Source of the DNA: Ideonella sp.
GTDB taxonomy: Bacteria; Pseudomonadota; Gammaproteobacteria; Burkholderiales; Burkholderiaceae_C
Length of the DNA: 64,000 nt
Direction: 5' to 3'
Assembly (NCBI GenBank): GCA_015075545.1
Contig: JABTUC010000003.1
Location: 62,001 to 126,000, forward strand
Shown: positions 51,619 to 59,003 of the stretch, piece after piece
How the letters are laid out: each line of letters begins with the position of its first letter
Position numbering within the stretch: position 1 is the first letter of the stretch
Position numbers and translations under genes: made by a program
The notes under the pieces: model-generated
Databases searched by the model: none
Seen by the model: only the letters and a program-made list of their open reading frames with translations
What the model was told of the DNA's origin: nothing

Positions 51619-53417
51619 CAGAAGGTCCTCACCTTGGGCGGGATCGACTCCACGCTCAGGGGTTTCATTTGCACCGGCTTGTAGTCGAGCCGGCTGCCCT
51701 TGCTGTACCACAGGGTGTGCTTCAACCAGTCGACGTCGTTGCGCCCCAGCGGGTGCTGCGGGTCGTCGGGGCCGCGCTCGTACTCGAGCACGGTGTGCGC
51801 GCCGCGGCACTCCTTGCGCGCCGCGGCCGACACCATCGTCGCCTGCGCGCACTCGATCAGGTTGTCGACCTCGAGCGCCTCGACGCGTGCGGTGTTGAAG
51901 ACCTTGCTCTTGTCCTTCAGGCCGATCGCCTCGGCGCGCCGGCGCAGCTCGACCATCTTGACCACGCCCTCGTCGAGCAACGCCTGGGTGCGGAACACGC
52001 CGGCGTGCGACTGCATGGTGGTGCGCAGATCGTTGGCGACGTCCTGCGCATATTCCCCGTCGGTCGCAGCGTCGAGCCGCGCCAGACGGGCGAGCGACCG
52101 CTCGGCGGCATCGGCGGGCAGCTCCTTGTGCGCCCGGGTGCCCGCGGCCAGCGCCTGCACGATGTGGTTGCCCGCGGAACGGCCGAACACCAGCAGGTCG
52201 AGCAGCGAGTTGGTGCCCAGCCGGTTGGCGCCGTGCACGCTGACGCACGAGCACTCGCCCACCGCATAGAGCCCCCCGACCACCGCGTTGGGGCTGCCGT
52301 TCTTCGGTGCCACCACCTGGCCGTGGATGTTGGTGGGCACGCCGCCCATCTGGTAGTGCAGGGTCGGCACCACGGGGATCGGCTCCTTGGTGATGTCGAC
52401 GTTGGCGAAGTTGTGGCCGATCTCGTACACCGACGGCAGGCGCCTCAAGATGTCCTTGACGCCGATGTGCGTCATGTCGAGGTGGATGTAGTCCTTGGCG
52501 GGGCCGCAGCCGCGTCCTTCCTTGATCTCCTGGTCCATGCAGCGCGACACGAAGTCGCGCGGCGCCAGGTCTTTCAGCGTCGGCGCGTAGCGCTCCATGA
52601 AGCGCTCGCCGTCGACGTTGCGCAGGATCGCGCCCTCGCCGCGGCAGCCTTCGGTGAGCAGCACGCCGGCGCCGGCCACGCCGGTGGGGTGGAACTGCCA
52701 GAACTCCATGTCCTGCAGCGGCAGCCCGGCGCGCGCGGCCATGCCCAGGCCGTCGCCGGTGTTGATGTAGGCGTTGGTGCTGGCCGCGTAGATGCGCCCC
52801 GCACCGCCGGTGGCCAGCAGCGTGCACTTGCCCTGCAGGATGCTGACCTCGCCGGTCTCCATCTCGAGGGCGACCACGCCGAGCACGTCGCCCTCGGCGT
52901 CGCGGATCAGGTCGATCGCCATCCATTCGACGAAGAACTGCGTGCGCGCCTTCACGTTCTGCTGGTACAGCGTGTGCAGCATCGCGTGGCCGGTGCGGTC
53001 GGCCGCCGCGCAGGCGCGCTGCACCGGCTTCTCGCCGTAGTGCGAGGTGTGGCCGCCGAACGGACGCTGGTAGATCGTGCCGTCGGCGTTGCGGTCGAAC
53101 GGCATGCCGAAGTGCTCGAGCTCGTAGACGACGTTGGGCGCCTCGCGGCACATGAACTCGATGGCGTCCTGGTCGCCGAGCCAGTCGCCGCCCTTGACGG
53201 TGTCGTAGAAGTGGTAGTGCCAGGTGTCCTCGCTCATGTTGCCGAGGCTGGCGCCGATGCCGCCTTGCGCGGCCACCGTGTGCGAGCGCGTCGGGAACAC
53301 CTTGGACAGCACCGCGACGTTCAGCCCCGCGCGCGCCAGCTGCAGCGCAGCGCGCATGCCGGAGCCACCGGCCCCGACGATGACGGCGTCGAACTTGCGT
53401 CTGGGAAGAGAGGTCAT
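51618..53417 (-). CDS. sdhA: Succinate dehydrogenase flavoprotein subunit
   Basis: A 599-residue subunit oxidising succinate. FAD-binding AVIVGAGGSGMRAALQLA, covalent flavin His46 in TRSHTVAAQGGIGASLGNMS, LLTEGCRGEGAILRN and VHGANRLGTNSLLDLLVFGR are intact. The N-terminus starts directly with the Rossmann strand. The upstream gap to sdhD (221 bp) is unusually large for this operon and holds strong hairpins. Confidence 0.95.
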   Translation of the reverse strand: MTSLPRRKFDAVIVGAGGSGMRAALQLARAGLNVAVLSKVFPTRSHTVAAQGGIGASLGNMSEDTWHYHFYDTVKGGDWLGDQDAIEFMCREAPNVVYELEHFGMPFDRNADGTIYQRPFGGHTSHYGEKPVQRACAAADRTGHAMLHTLYQQNVKARTQFFVEWMAIDLIRDAEGDVLGVVALEMETGEVSILQGKCTLLATGGAGRIYAASTNAYINTGDGLGMAARAGLPLQDMEFWQFHPTGVAGAGVLLTEGCRGEGAILRNVDGERFMERYAPTLKDLAPRDFVSRCMDQEIKEGRGCGPAKDYIHLDMTHIGVKDILRRLPSVYEIGHNFANVDITKEPIPVVPTLHYQMGGVPTNIHGQVVAPKNGSPNAVVGGLYAVGECSCVSVHGANRLGTNSLLDLLVFGRSAGNHIVQALAAGTRAHKELPADAAERSLARLARLDAATDGEYAQDVANDLRTTMQSHAGVFRTQALLDEGVVKMVELRRRAEAIGLKDKSKVFNTARVEALEVDNLIECAQATMVSAAARKECRGAHTVLEYERGPDDPQHPLGRNDVDWLKHTLWYSKGSRLDYKPVQMKPLSVESIPPKVRTF

Positions 53418-53510
53418 CGACTCAGGTCTCCATGGCGCCTAGCGGCACTCTCGCTGAACGATTCGGCTCAACCAAGCGGCCGCCGCGGATCCGGCTCTGC
53501 CGGGCCGCTG

Positions 53511-53626
53511 GCGTGCCTTGCAGGCCGCGCCGAACCTTACGGTTCGGCCGCTCGCCAGGCACGCAAGGTCCGCCGGAACTCCCGTGTCCGGGCCCGCCCC
53601 CCTCGAGGGGGAGGCGCCGAAGGCGC
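53511..53626. repeat. Hairpin-rich element between sdhD and sdhA
   Basis: A long imperfect stem-loop (53511-53564) has the perfect inner stem CCGAACC-TTAC-GGTTCGG and an outer GCGTGCCT/AGGCACGC stem. It is followed by the 14-bp palindrome CCCCCTCGAGGGGG (53598-53611) and GCGCC-GAA-GGCGC (53614-53626). No coding frame is supported. It resembles the intergenic repeat elements scattered in Burkholderiales genomes and may tune expression of sdhAB against sdhCD. Confidence 0.55.
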
Positions 53627-53638
53627 ATCGGGGCCATC

Positions 53639-54010
53639 TCACAGCCTCCACAGCACCTGCACGGTCCAGCCGGCGCAGCCGACCAGCCAGACGATGGTGA
53701 CCCCCTGCAGCAGCAGGCGCAGCCACACCGGCTTGATGTAGTCCATCCAGATGTCGCGCACGCCGACCCAGGCGTGCAGCGCCAGCGCGACGATCACGAC
53801 GAAGGTCGCCACGCGCATCCACTGCGTCGAGAAGATCGCCGCCCAGCGGTCGTAGCCGAGCTGCGGGCCGGCGATCAGCTGCACCAGCAGCACCAGCGTG
53901 TACAGCGCCATCACCACCGCGGTGACGCGCTGGCTCAGCCAGTCGCGCATGCCGTAGTGGGCGCCGACCACCAGGCGCTTGGATCCGAATGCCTCGTTGC
54001 CGCTGCTCAT
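53639..54010 (-). CDS. sdhD: Succinate dehydrogenase membrane anchor subunit
   Basis: A 123-residue protein with three membrane segments (about 29-49, 66-86 and 98-118). It begins SSGNEAFGSKRLVVGAHYGM; DWLSQRVTAVVMALYTLVLL and the haem-ligand His in VALALHAWVGVRDIWMDYIK are typical of SdhD. It anchors SdhAB with SdhC and helps form the quinone site. Confidence 0.9.
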   Translation of the reverse strand: MSSGNEAFGSKRLVVGAHYGMRDWLSQRVTAVVMALYTLVLLVQLIAGPQLGYDRWAAIFSTQWMRVATFVVIVALALHAWVGVRDIWMDYIKPVWLRLLLQGVTIVWLVGCAGWTVQVLWRL

Positions 54011-54018
54011 CGACCACC

Positions 54019-54447
54019 TCAGAAAAGCCCGAACAGCCGGGCGCCCAGCACCACCGTCAGCACGCCGCTCAGCACCAGCGTGGTCGCCGCCGAGACGCGA
54101 CCCTGCTTGAGGCTGACGTCGTGCACGATGTCCATCCAGAGGTGGCGCACACCGGCCAGCACATGGTGCAGGTAGGCCCAGATCAGCGCCAGCACCACGA
54201 GCTTGAGAACGAACGCGGGCACGAAGCCGATGCCGGCGATGAAGGCGCTGCTGAATCGCTCGTACGAGATCTCGCTGGTCAGGCTCGTGTCGAGCAACCA
54301 CACCACCAGCGGCAGCAGCAGGAACATCAACGCGCCGCTGATGCGATGCAGGATCGACACCAGGCCAGCGAGCGGCAGACGATAGGTGACGATCTGCGAG
54401 ACGTGGATGTTGGTATAGACCGGGCGTGGCTTGTGCGCGTCTGCCAT
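54019..54447 (-). CDS. sdhC: Succinate dehydrogenase cytochrome b556 subunit
   Basis: A 142-residue protein with three membrane segments. RPVYTNIHVSQIVTYRLPLA, SILHRISGALMFLLLPLVVW (quinone-site Ser and Arg) and AYLHHVLAGVRHLWMDI (haem His) are diagnostic for SdhC. First gene of sdhCDAB, 75 bp downstream of a GntR gene on the same strand. Confidence 0.95.
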   Translation of the reverse strand: MADAHKPRPVYTNIHVSQIVTYRLPLAGLVSILHRISGALMFLLLPLVVWLLDTSLTSEISYERFSSAFIAGIGFVPAFVLKLVVLALIWAYLHHVLAGVRHLWMDIVHDVSLKQGRVSAATTLVLSGVLTVVLGARLFGLF

Positions 54448-54522
54448 GAATCTCTGCCCCCTCGGTGCGCGATGAACCGGTGGATCTTATTCCATGCCGG
54501 CGCAGCCTCCGAAGGGCGGCGT

Positions 54523-55269
54523 TCAGAGCAGTTCGTTGCGGTAGTGGTGGGCATCGGTGCGGTACAGGCCGCGCCGCAATTCGACCGGGCGTTCGCGATA
54601 GGTCAGCGAGCGCCGCTCCACGCTCAGCAGCGGCGCGCCCGCTGCCACACCGAGCAGCGCGGCGGCCTCGGCCGGTGCGGCCAGCGCGCGGATCTTCTCC
54701 TCGGCGCGGATCATGCGCACGCCGAAGGCCGACTCGAACATGGCGTACATCGATCCTTCGTACGCCGCGAGGCGCTCGGCCGTGAGGTCGCCGAACAACC
54801 GCGCCGGCAGCCAGATGTCGTCGAGCACCACCGGCCGCGAGTCGGCCAGCAGCAGGCGGCGCACGAACACCACCGCATCGCCGCTGCGCAGACCGAGCGG
54901 CCGCGCGACGTCGGGGTCGGCGCGCAGACGCTGACATTGCAGCAGGCGACGCGTCAGATCGCGCTGACTGCCGTCATCGGCCGCCAGACGCAGGAAGCGA
55001 TAGCGCGTGGCCTGCTCGGCATGCGTGGCGACGAACGTCCCCTTGCCCTGGCGGCGCTGCAACAGGTGCTGCGCGGCCAGCTCGCCGATCGCCTTGCGCA
55101 CGGTGCCCTGGCTGACGCCGAAGCGATCGGCGAGATCCCACTCGCTCGGGATCATCTCGCCGGGCTTCCAGACGCCGGCCTGCAGATCCTGCACGATCAG
55201 CAGCTTGATCTGCCGGTACAGCGGTCTCGTGCCCCCCGCAGCGCTGGTGGTCGAACCCATGCCCGCCAT
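54523..55269 (-). CDS. GntR-family (HutC/UTRA) transcriptional regulator
   Basis: A 248-residue protein. Winged helix at about 15-80: PLYRQIKLLIVQDLQAGVWK, IPSEWDLADRFGVSQGTVRK and RRQGKGTFVA; then a UTRA ligand domain (VFVRRLLLADSRPVVLDDIW, VERRSLTYRERPVELRRGLY). It sits between the sdh operon (same strand) and divergent mdh, so it is likely a regulator of TCA genes. A start a few codons downstream (MGSTTS) is also possible. Confidence 0.85.
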   Translation of the reverse strand: MAGMGSTTSAAGGTRPLYRQIKLLIVQDLQAGVWKPGEMIPSEWDLADRFGVSQGTVRKAIGELAAQHLLQRRQGKGTFVATHAEQATRYRFLRLAADDGSQRDLTRRLLQCQRLRADPDVARPLGLRSGDAVVFVRRLLLADSRPVVLDDIWLPARLFGDLTAERLAAYEGSMYAMFESAFGVRMIRAEEKIRALAAPAEAAALLGVAAGAPLLSVERRSLTYRERPVELRRGLYRTDAHHYRNELL

Positions 55270-55369
55270 TGCAGCACAGCCATCGGCGTCGCGGGGGCGG
55301 AGCGTGGCCTACACTTGGCACTCGTCGGTGCGCGCGATTGCCGCCCCGTCATCTGCCCTGGAGTGAGTC

Positions 55370-56356
55370 ATGAGCAAGAAGCCCGTCCGCGTGGCCGTCA
55401 CCGGCGCCGCCGGCCAGATCGGATACGCGCTGCTGTTCCGCATCGCCGCCGGCGAGATGCTGGGCAGGGATCAACCCGTGGTGCTGCAGTTGCTGGAGAT
55501 ACCCGACGAGAAGGCACAGAAGGCGCTCAAGGGCGTGATGATGGAGCTGGAAGACTGCGCATTCCCGCTGCTGGCCGGCATGCACGCGTTCAGCGACCCG
55601 CTGGCGGCGTTCAAGGACATCGACTACGCGCTGCTGGTCGGCGCGCGGCCGCGCGGCCCCGGCATGGAGCGCAAGGATCTGCTGGCCGCCAACGCGCAGA
55701 TCTTCACCGCGCAGGGCAAGGCGCTCGACGCGGCAGCCAGCCGCGACGTGCGCGTGCTGGTGGTCGGCAACCCGGCGAACACCAACGCCTACATCGCGAT
55801 GAAGTCGGCGCCTCAGTTGCCGCGCAGGAACTTCACCGCGATGCTTCGGCTCGATCACAATCGCGCCGCCTCGCAGATCGCTGCCAAGACGGGCCAGCCG
55901 GTCGCCTCGATCGAGAAGCTGTGCGTGTGGGGCAATCACTCGCCGACGATGTACGCCGACTACCGCTTCGCCACCATCGACGGCAAGTCGGTCAAGGAAA
56001 AGATCGGCGACGCGGCATGGAACAAGGACGTGTTCCTGCCCACCGTCGGCAAGCGCGGTGCGGCAGTGATCGAGGCGCGCGGTCTGTCGTCGGCGGCCTC
56101 GGCGGCCAATGCGGCGATCGGCCACATGCACGACTGGGCGCTCGGCACGCTCGGCAAGTGGGTGACGATGGGCGTGCCGTCCAACGGCGAGTACGGCATC
56201 CCGAAAGACGTGGTGTTCGGCTATCCGGTCACCTGCGAGCCCGGCGAGTACCGCATCGTCGAGGGGCTGGCCATCGACGAATTCAGCCGGCAGCGAATCG
56301 ACCTGACGCTGAAGGAGCTGCTGGAGGAGCAGCAGGGCGTCAAGCACCTGCTGTAG
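55370..56356 (+). CDS. mdh: Malate dehydrogenase
   Basis: A 328-residue NAD-dependent enzyme of the cytosolic-type group: [68 protein letters not shown] and [17 protein letters not shown] with the catalytic His. GGAGTGAG stands just before the ATG. It oxidises malate to oxaloacetate for the citrate synthase of the same block. Confidence 0.95.
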   Translation: MSKKPVRVAVTGAAGQIGYALLFRIAAGEMLGRDQPVVLQLLEIPDEKAQKALKGVMMELEDCAFPLLAGMHAFSDPLAAFKDIDYALLVGARPRGPGMERKDLLAANAQIFTAQGKALDAAASRDVRVLVVGNPANTNAYIAMKSAPQLPRRNFTAMLRLDHNRAASQIAAKTGQPVASIEKLCVWGNHSPTMYADYRFATIDGKSVKEKIGDAAWNKDVFLPTVGKRGAAVIEARGLSSAASAANAAIGHMHDWALGTLGKWVTMGVPSNGEYGIPKDVVFGYPVTCEPGEYRIVEGLAIDEFSRQRIDLTLKELLEEQQGVKHLL

Positions 56357-56369
56357 CAGCGAGCCTGCG

Positions 56370-57401
56370 GTGAGCGCAGCGGTCGACGACCCGCGCAAGG
56401 TGCTCTTCGCCGACGGCGGGCTGCCGCCGTCGATCCCGGTGTGCGATCACTACTGCGGCGTCGAGGAGCGCATGCGCAAGAGCCTGGCGCTGCAGGCCGA
56501 ACTGGGGCCGGTGTTCGACGTCACCCTCGACTGCGAGGACGGCGCACCGGTGGGCCGCGAGGCCGCGCACGTGCGCATGGCGGTCGAGCTGATCCGCTCG
56601 GGCGAGAACCGCTTCGGCCGCGTCGGTGCGCGCGTGCATCCGCTGGACCATGCCTCGTTCGACGACGACGTCGACACGCTGATCGCAGGCGCCGGCGCGC
56701 GGCTGCCCTACCTGATGGTGCCCAAGCCGCGCGATCTCGCCGACGCCCGCCGGGCGATCGAGGCGATCGATGCGGCCTGTTCGCGCCACGGCCTGCGTCA
56801 GCGCCCGCCCGTGCACTTCCTGATCGAGACGCACGGCGCACTGCGCGACGTGTTCGCGATCGCGGCGCTGCCGCGCGTGCAATCGCTGTCGTTCGGGTTG
56901 ATGGATTTCGTCTCCGCGCACAACGGCGCGATTCCGGTCGGCGCGATGAGCGCGCAAGGGCAGTTCGAGCATCCGCTGGTGCGCCGCGCCAAGCTCGAGA
57001 TCGCCGCCGCGTGCCATGCGGCGGCGAAGGTACCGTCGCACAGCGTGGTCACCGAGTTCAAGCATCTCAAGGCGGTGCAAGGCGCGGCGGCGCGCGCGGC
57101 GCACGAGTTCGGCTACACGCGCATGTGGAGCATCCATCCGTCCCAGGTGCAGGCGATCGTCGACGTGTTCGCGCCGACGGTGGCCGAGCTCGACGAGGCG
57201 ATCGAGATCATCAGCGCCGCCGAGTCGGCGCACTGGGCACCGATCCGCCACCGCGACACGCTGCACGATCGCGCCAGCTACCGCTACTACTGGCAGGTGA
57301 TCGAGCGCGCGCGACGCACCCGGCAGCCGCTGCCGGCCGAGGTCGAGCGCGCCTGGTTCGGCGACCCGCCCGACGACGACCCGGCGAGGAGGCCGCAATG
57401 A
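56370..57401 (+). CDS. HpcH/HpaI aldolase / citrate-lyase-beta (CitE-like) CoA-ester lyase
   Basis: A 343-residue TIM-barrel protein with GTG start 13 bp after mdh. FDVTLDCEDGAPVGREAAHV (metal-binding Glu/Asp), RVHPLDHASF, MVPKPRDLADA, HFLIETHGALRDVFAIAALP and GLMDFVSAHNGAIPV are CitE-type motifs; RMWSIHPSQVQAIVDVF closes the barrel. Such proteins cleave or form malyl-, citramalyl- or methylmalyl-CoA. The link to mdh fits a malyl-CoA-related role, but the exact substrate is unknown. Confidence 0.8.
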   Translation: MSAAVDDPRKVLFADGGLPPSIPVCDHYCGVEERMRKSLALQAELGPVFDVTLDCEDGAPVGREAAHVRMAVELIRSGENRFGRVGARVHPLDHASFDDDVDTLIAGAGARLPYLMVPKPRDLADARRAIEAIDAACSRHGLRQRPPVHFLIETHGALRDVFAIAALPRVQSLSFGLMDFVSAHNGAIPVGAMSAQGQFEHPLVRRAKLEIAAACHAAAKVPSHSVVTEFKHLKAVQGAAARAAHEFGYTRMWSIHPSQVQAIVDVFAPTVAELDEAIEIISAAESAHWAPIRHRDTLHDRASYRYYWQVIERARRTRQPLPAEVERAWFGDPPDDDPARRPQ

Positions 57402-57940
57402 TCGAAGGCGCCGCGCACAGCCGCGCAAGATCCGCTGCTGCCACGATCGCGTGGGGCGCTGCCGCTCTCGTCGCCGCTGCGGCCGTCGCGGCACCCGCCT
57501 CGGCCGCCGACGCAACGCCGCGCAACGCGCAGGCGCAGCGCCAGCAGCGCGAAGACCGCGCCAAGGGACTGGCGCTCGGGCAGGAGACCGCGCAGCGCAT
57601 CAGCGAAGCGCAGTTGCAGATCGCCGATCGCGTGCTCACCGGCGACGCCGCCTGCGAGTTCGATCAGACCGTCAGCGTACGTCCGATCGCCGGCCAGCCG
57701 GGGCGCTTCCGGCTGACCTACAAGCGCGCGTCCTACACGATGGTCCCCGAAGAAACCAGCAGCGGCGCCGTCCGCCTCGAAGACAAGAAGGCCGGCATCG
57801 TGTGGCTGCAGATTCCGTCGAAATCGATGTTGATGAACGCGCGCATCGGCCAACGACTGGTCGACGCCTGCACGCTCGCCGAGCAGCGCGCGGCGGTCGC
57901 CGCGGTGCGCGCCGCATCGGCAGCCATCGGCAAGCCGTAG
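57398..57940 (+). CDS. Exported small protein of unknown function (paralogue A)
   Basis: A 180-residue protein. The ATG overlaps the lyase stop (ATGA) and has AGGAGG upstream. The N-terminus is a membrane/signal segment (about 14-37, ending ASAADA), followed by a Gln/Arg-rich stretch and a C-terminal domain: ADRVLTGDAACEFDQTVSV, AVRLEDKKAGIVWLQIPSKS and MLMNARIGQRLVDAC. Cys86 and Cys158 may form a disulfide. The domain is shared with the next gene (about 60% identical by eye over 90 residues, cysteines exactly 72 residues apart in both). No known function is recognised. Confidence 0.75.
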   Translation: MIEGAAHSRARSAAATIAWGAAALVAAAAVAAPASAADATPRNAQAQRQQREDRAKGLALGQETAQRISEAQLQIADRVLTGDAACEFDQTVSVRPIAGQPGRFRLTYKRASYTMVPEETSSGAVRLEDKKAGIVWLQIPSKSMLMNARIGQRLVDACTLAEQRAAVAAVRAASAAIGKP

Positions 57941-58142
57941 GCGGGCGCCTGCCCGGTCACGAGTTCGCACGGCGCGCCATTGGCGCACCGCTCTGCTCGG
58001 CGGTTCCAGTCGGCGCGCGACAAGGCGCGCGGCGTGAGAAGTGACACGGGCGTTTTCGCGCGCCGAATCAACTTGCAACGCCTCGCGCCGGAGGTGCCCG
58101 AAACAATGGATCTCACCCGTGCTTCCCTCAAGGAGAGATCCA

Positions 58143-58544
58143 ATGAAACGCCTGTCAATTGCCATCGCCGCGGCGGTCGGCGTGTTGATCGTGGCGCCCA
58201 TCAGCGTATCGGCCAAGGACAAGGCGGCCAAGCATCCGATGGGCCCGCTGTCGGCCGAACAGCTGGGCACCGCCGATCGCGTGCTGCTCGGCCAGTCGCG
58301 CTGCGAGTTCAACCAGTCGGTCAACGTCGCCGCGGTGCCGGGCCAGAAAGGCTGGTTCAACGTCGAGTACAAGGGCAAGTCGTACCTGATGGCGCCCGAG
58401 CACACCACCACCGGAGCGGTCCGCCTCGAGGACAAGAAGGCCGGCATGATGTGGCTGCAGATCCCCAACAAGTCGATGCTGATGAACAGCAAGATCGGCC
58501 AGCGCATGGTCGACAACTGCGTGCATCCGAGCCAGAGAACCTGA
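58143..58544 (+). CDS. Exported small protein of unknown function (paralogue B)
   Basis: A 133-residue protein with AAGGAGAG upstream of the ATG and a clear signal peptide (MKRLSIAIAAAVGVLIVAPI, cleavage after SVSA). The mature domain repeats that of paralogue A: ADRVLLGQSRCEFNQSVNVA, AVRLEDKKAGMMWLQIPNKS and MLMNSKIGQRMVDNC, with Cys54 and Cys126. It is separated from A by a 202-bp gap without a gene, and followed by a strong stem-loop. Periplasmic location is expected; the role is unknown. Confidence 0.8.
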   Translation: MKRLSIAIAAAVGVLIVAPISVSAKDKAAKHPMGPLSAEQLGTADRVLLGQSRCEFNQSVNVAAVPGQKGWFNVEYKGKSYLMAPEHTTTGAVRLEDKKAGMMWLQIPNKSMLMNSKIGQRMVDNCVHPSQRT

Positions 58545-58563
58545 CCCTTCCCCACACCGACCG

Positions 58564-58587
58564 AGAGCCCCGCCACGGCGGGGCTCT
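58564..58587 (+). terminator. Stem-loop terminator after paralogue B
   Basis: AGAGCCCCGCC-AC-GGCGGGGCTCT is an 11-bp perfect stem, 19 bp after the stop codon, followed by TCATT. Probably a Rho-independent-type terminator with a weak U-tract. Confidence 0.65.
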
Positions 58588-58718
58588 TCATTGTGGCGGG
58601 GCCCGATTCGGGGTCTTCGCGCGCGCATCGCGCGACAGCCTCACTGTTCTGCTATGCTGCGCCGCAGCATCATCGCTGATGCAGCTTTCCCAACCCCCAT
58701 CCTGTTGAACCCGTACCC

Positions 58719-58853
58719 ATGATCAATGCCCTTCTCGCCATCGTGCCGCTCGGCCTCGCCACCGGCGCCCTCGTCTGGACCATGAGCGCCGGCGCGCGCG
58801 AACAGCAACGCTCCGACAAGTGGGCCGAGCAGTGGATGCGTGACAACGCTTGA
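58719..58853 (+). CDS. Small membrane protein ORF (44 residues)
   Basis: ATG at 58719, TGA at 58851. The product has one hydrophobic segment (INALLAIVPLGLATGALVWT) and a short charged tail (EQQRSDKWAEQWMRD). The codon pattern is GC-rich at third positions like the neighbours. It stands alone between two terminators: a stem-loop upstream (58564-58587) and a strong one 51 bp downstream, which argues for a separate transcription unit. No clear Shine-Dalgarno is seen. The family is not recognised. Confidence 0.5.
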   Translation: MINALLAIVPLGLATGALVWTMSAGAREQQRSDKWAEQWMRDNA

Positions 58854-58903
58854 GGTTCGACGTCGTGCCTGCAGCGCGGCTGCGGCGCACGGTCGACCCC
58901 GGC

Positions 58904-58932
58904 AGCCCGCCTCGACGGCGGGCTTCTTTTTT
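58904..58932 (+). terminator. Strong Rho-independent terminator
   Basis: AGCCCGCC-TCGAC-GGCGGGCT is an 8-bp perfect GC stem directly followed by TCTTTTTT. It ends the unit containing the 44-residue ORF. Confidence 0.85.
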
Positions 58933-59003
58933 GTGGTGCGTCGATTCGGCTGCAGCGCCGGATGCGCGCCCTTGCGCTGATCGCATGCGGCCGCTCGCAA
59001 GCC

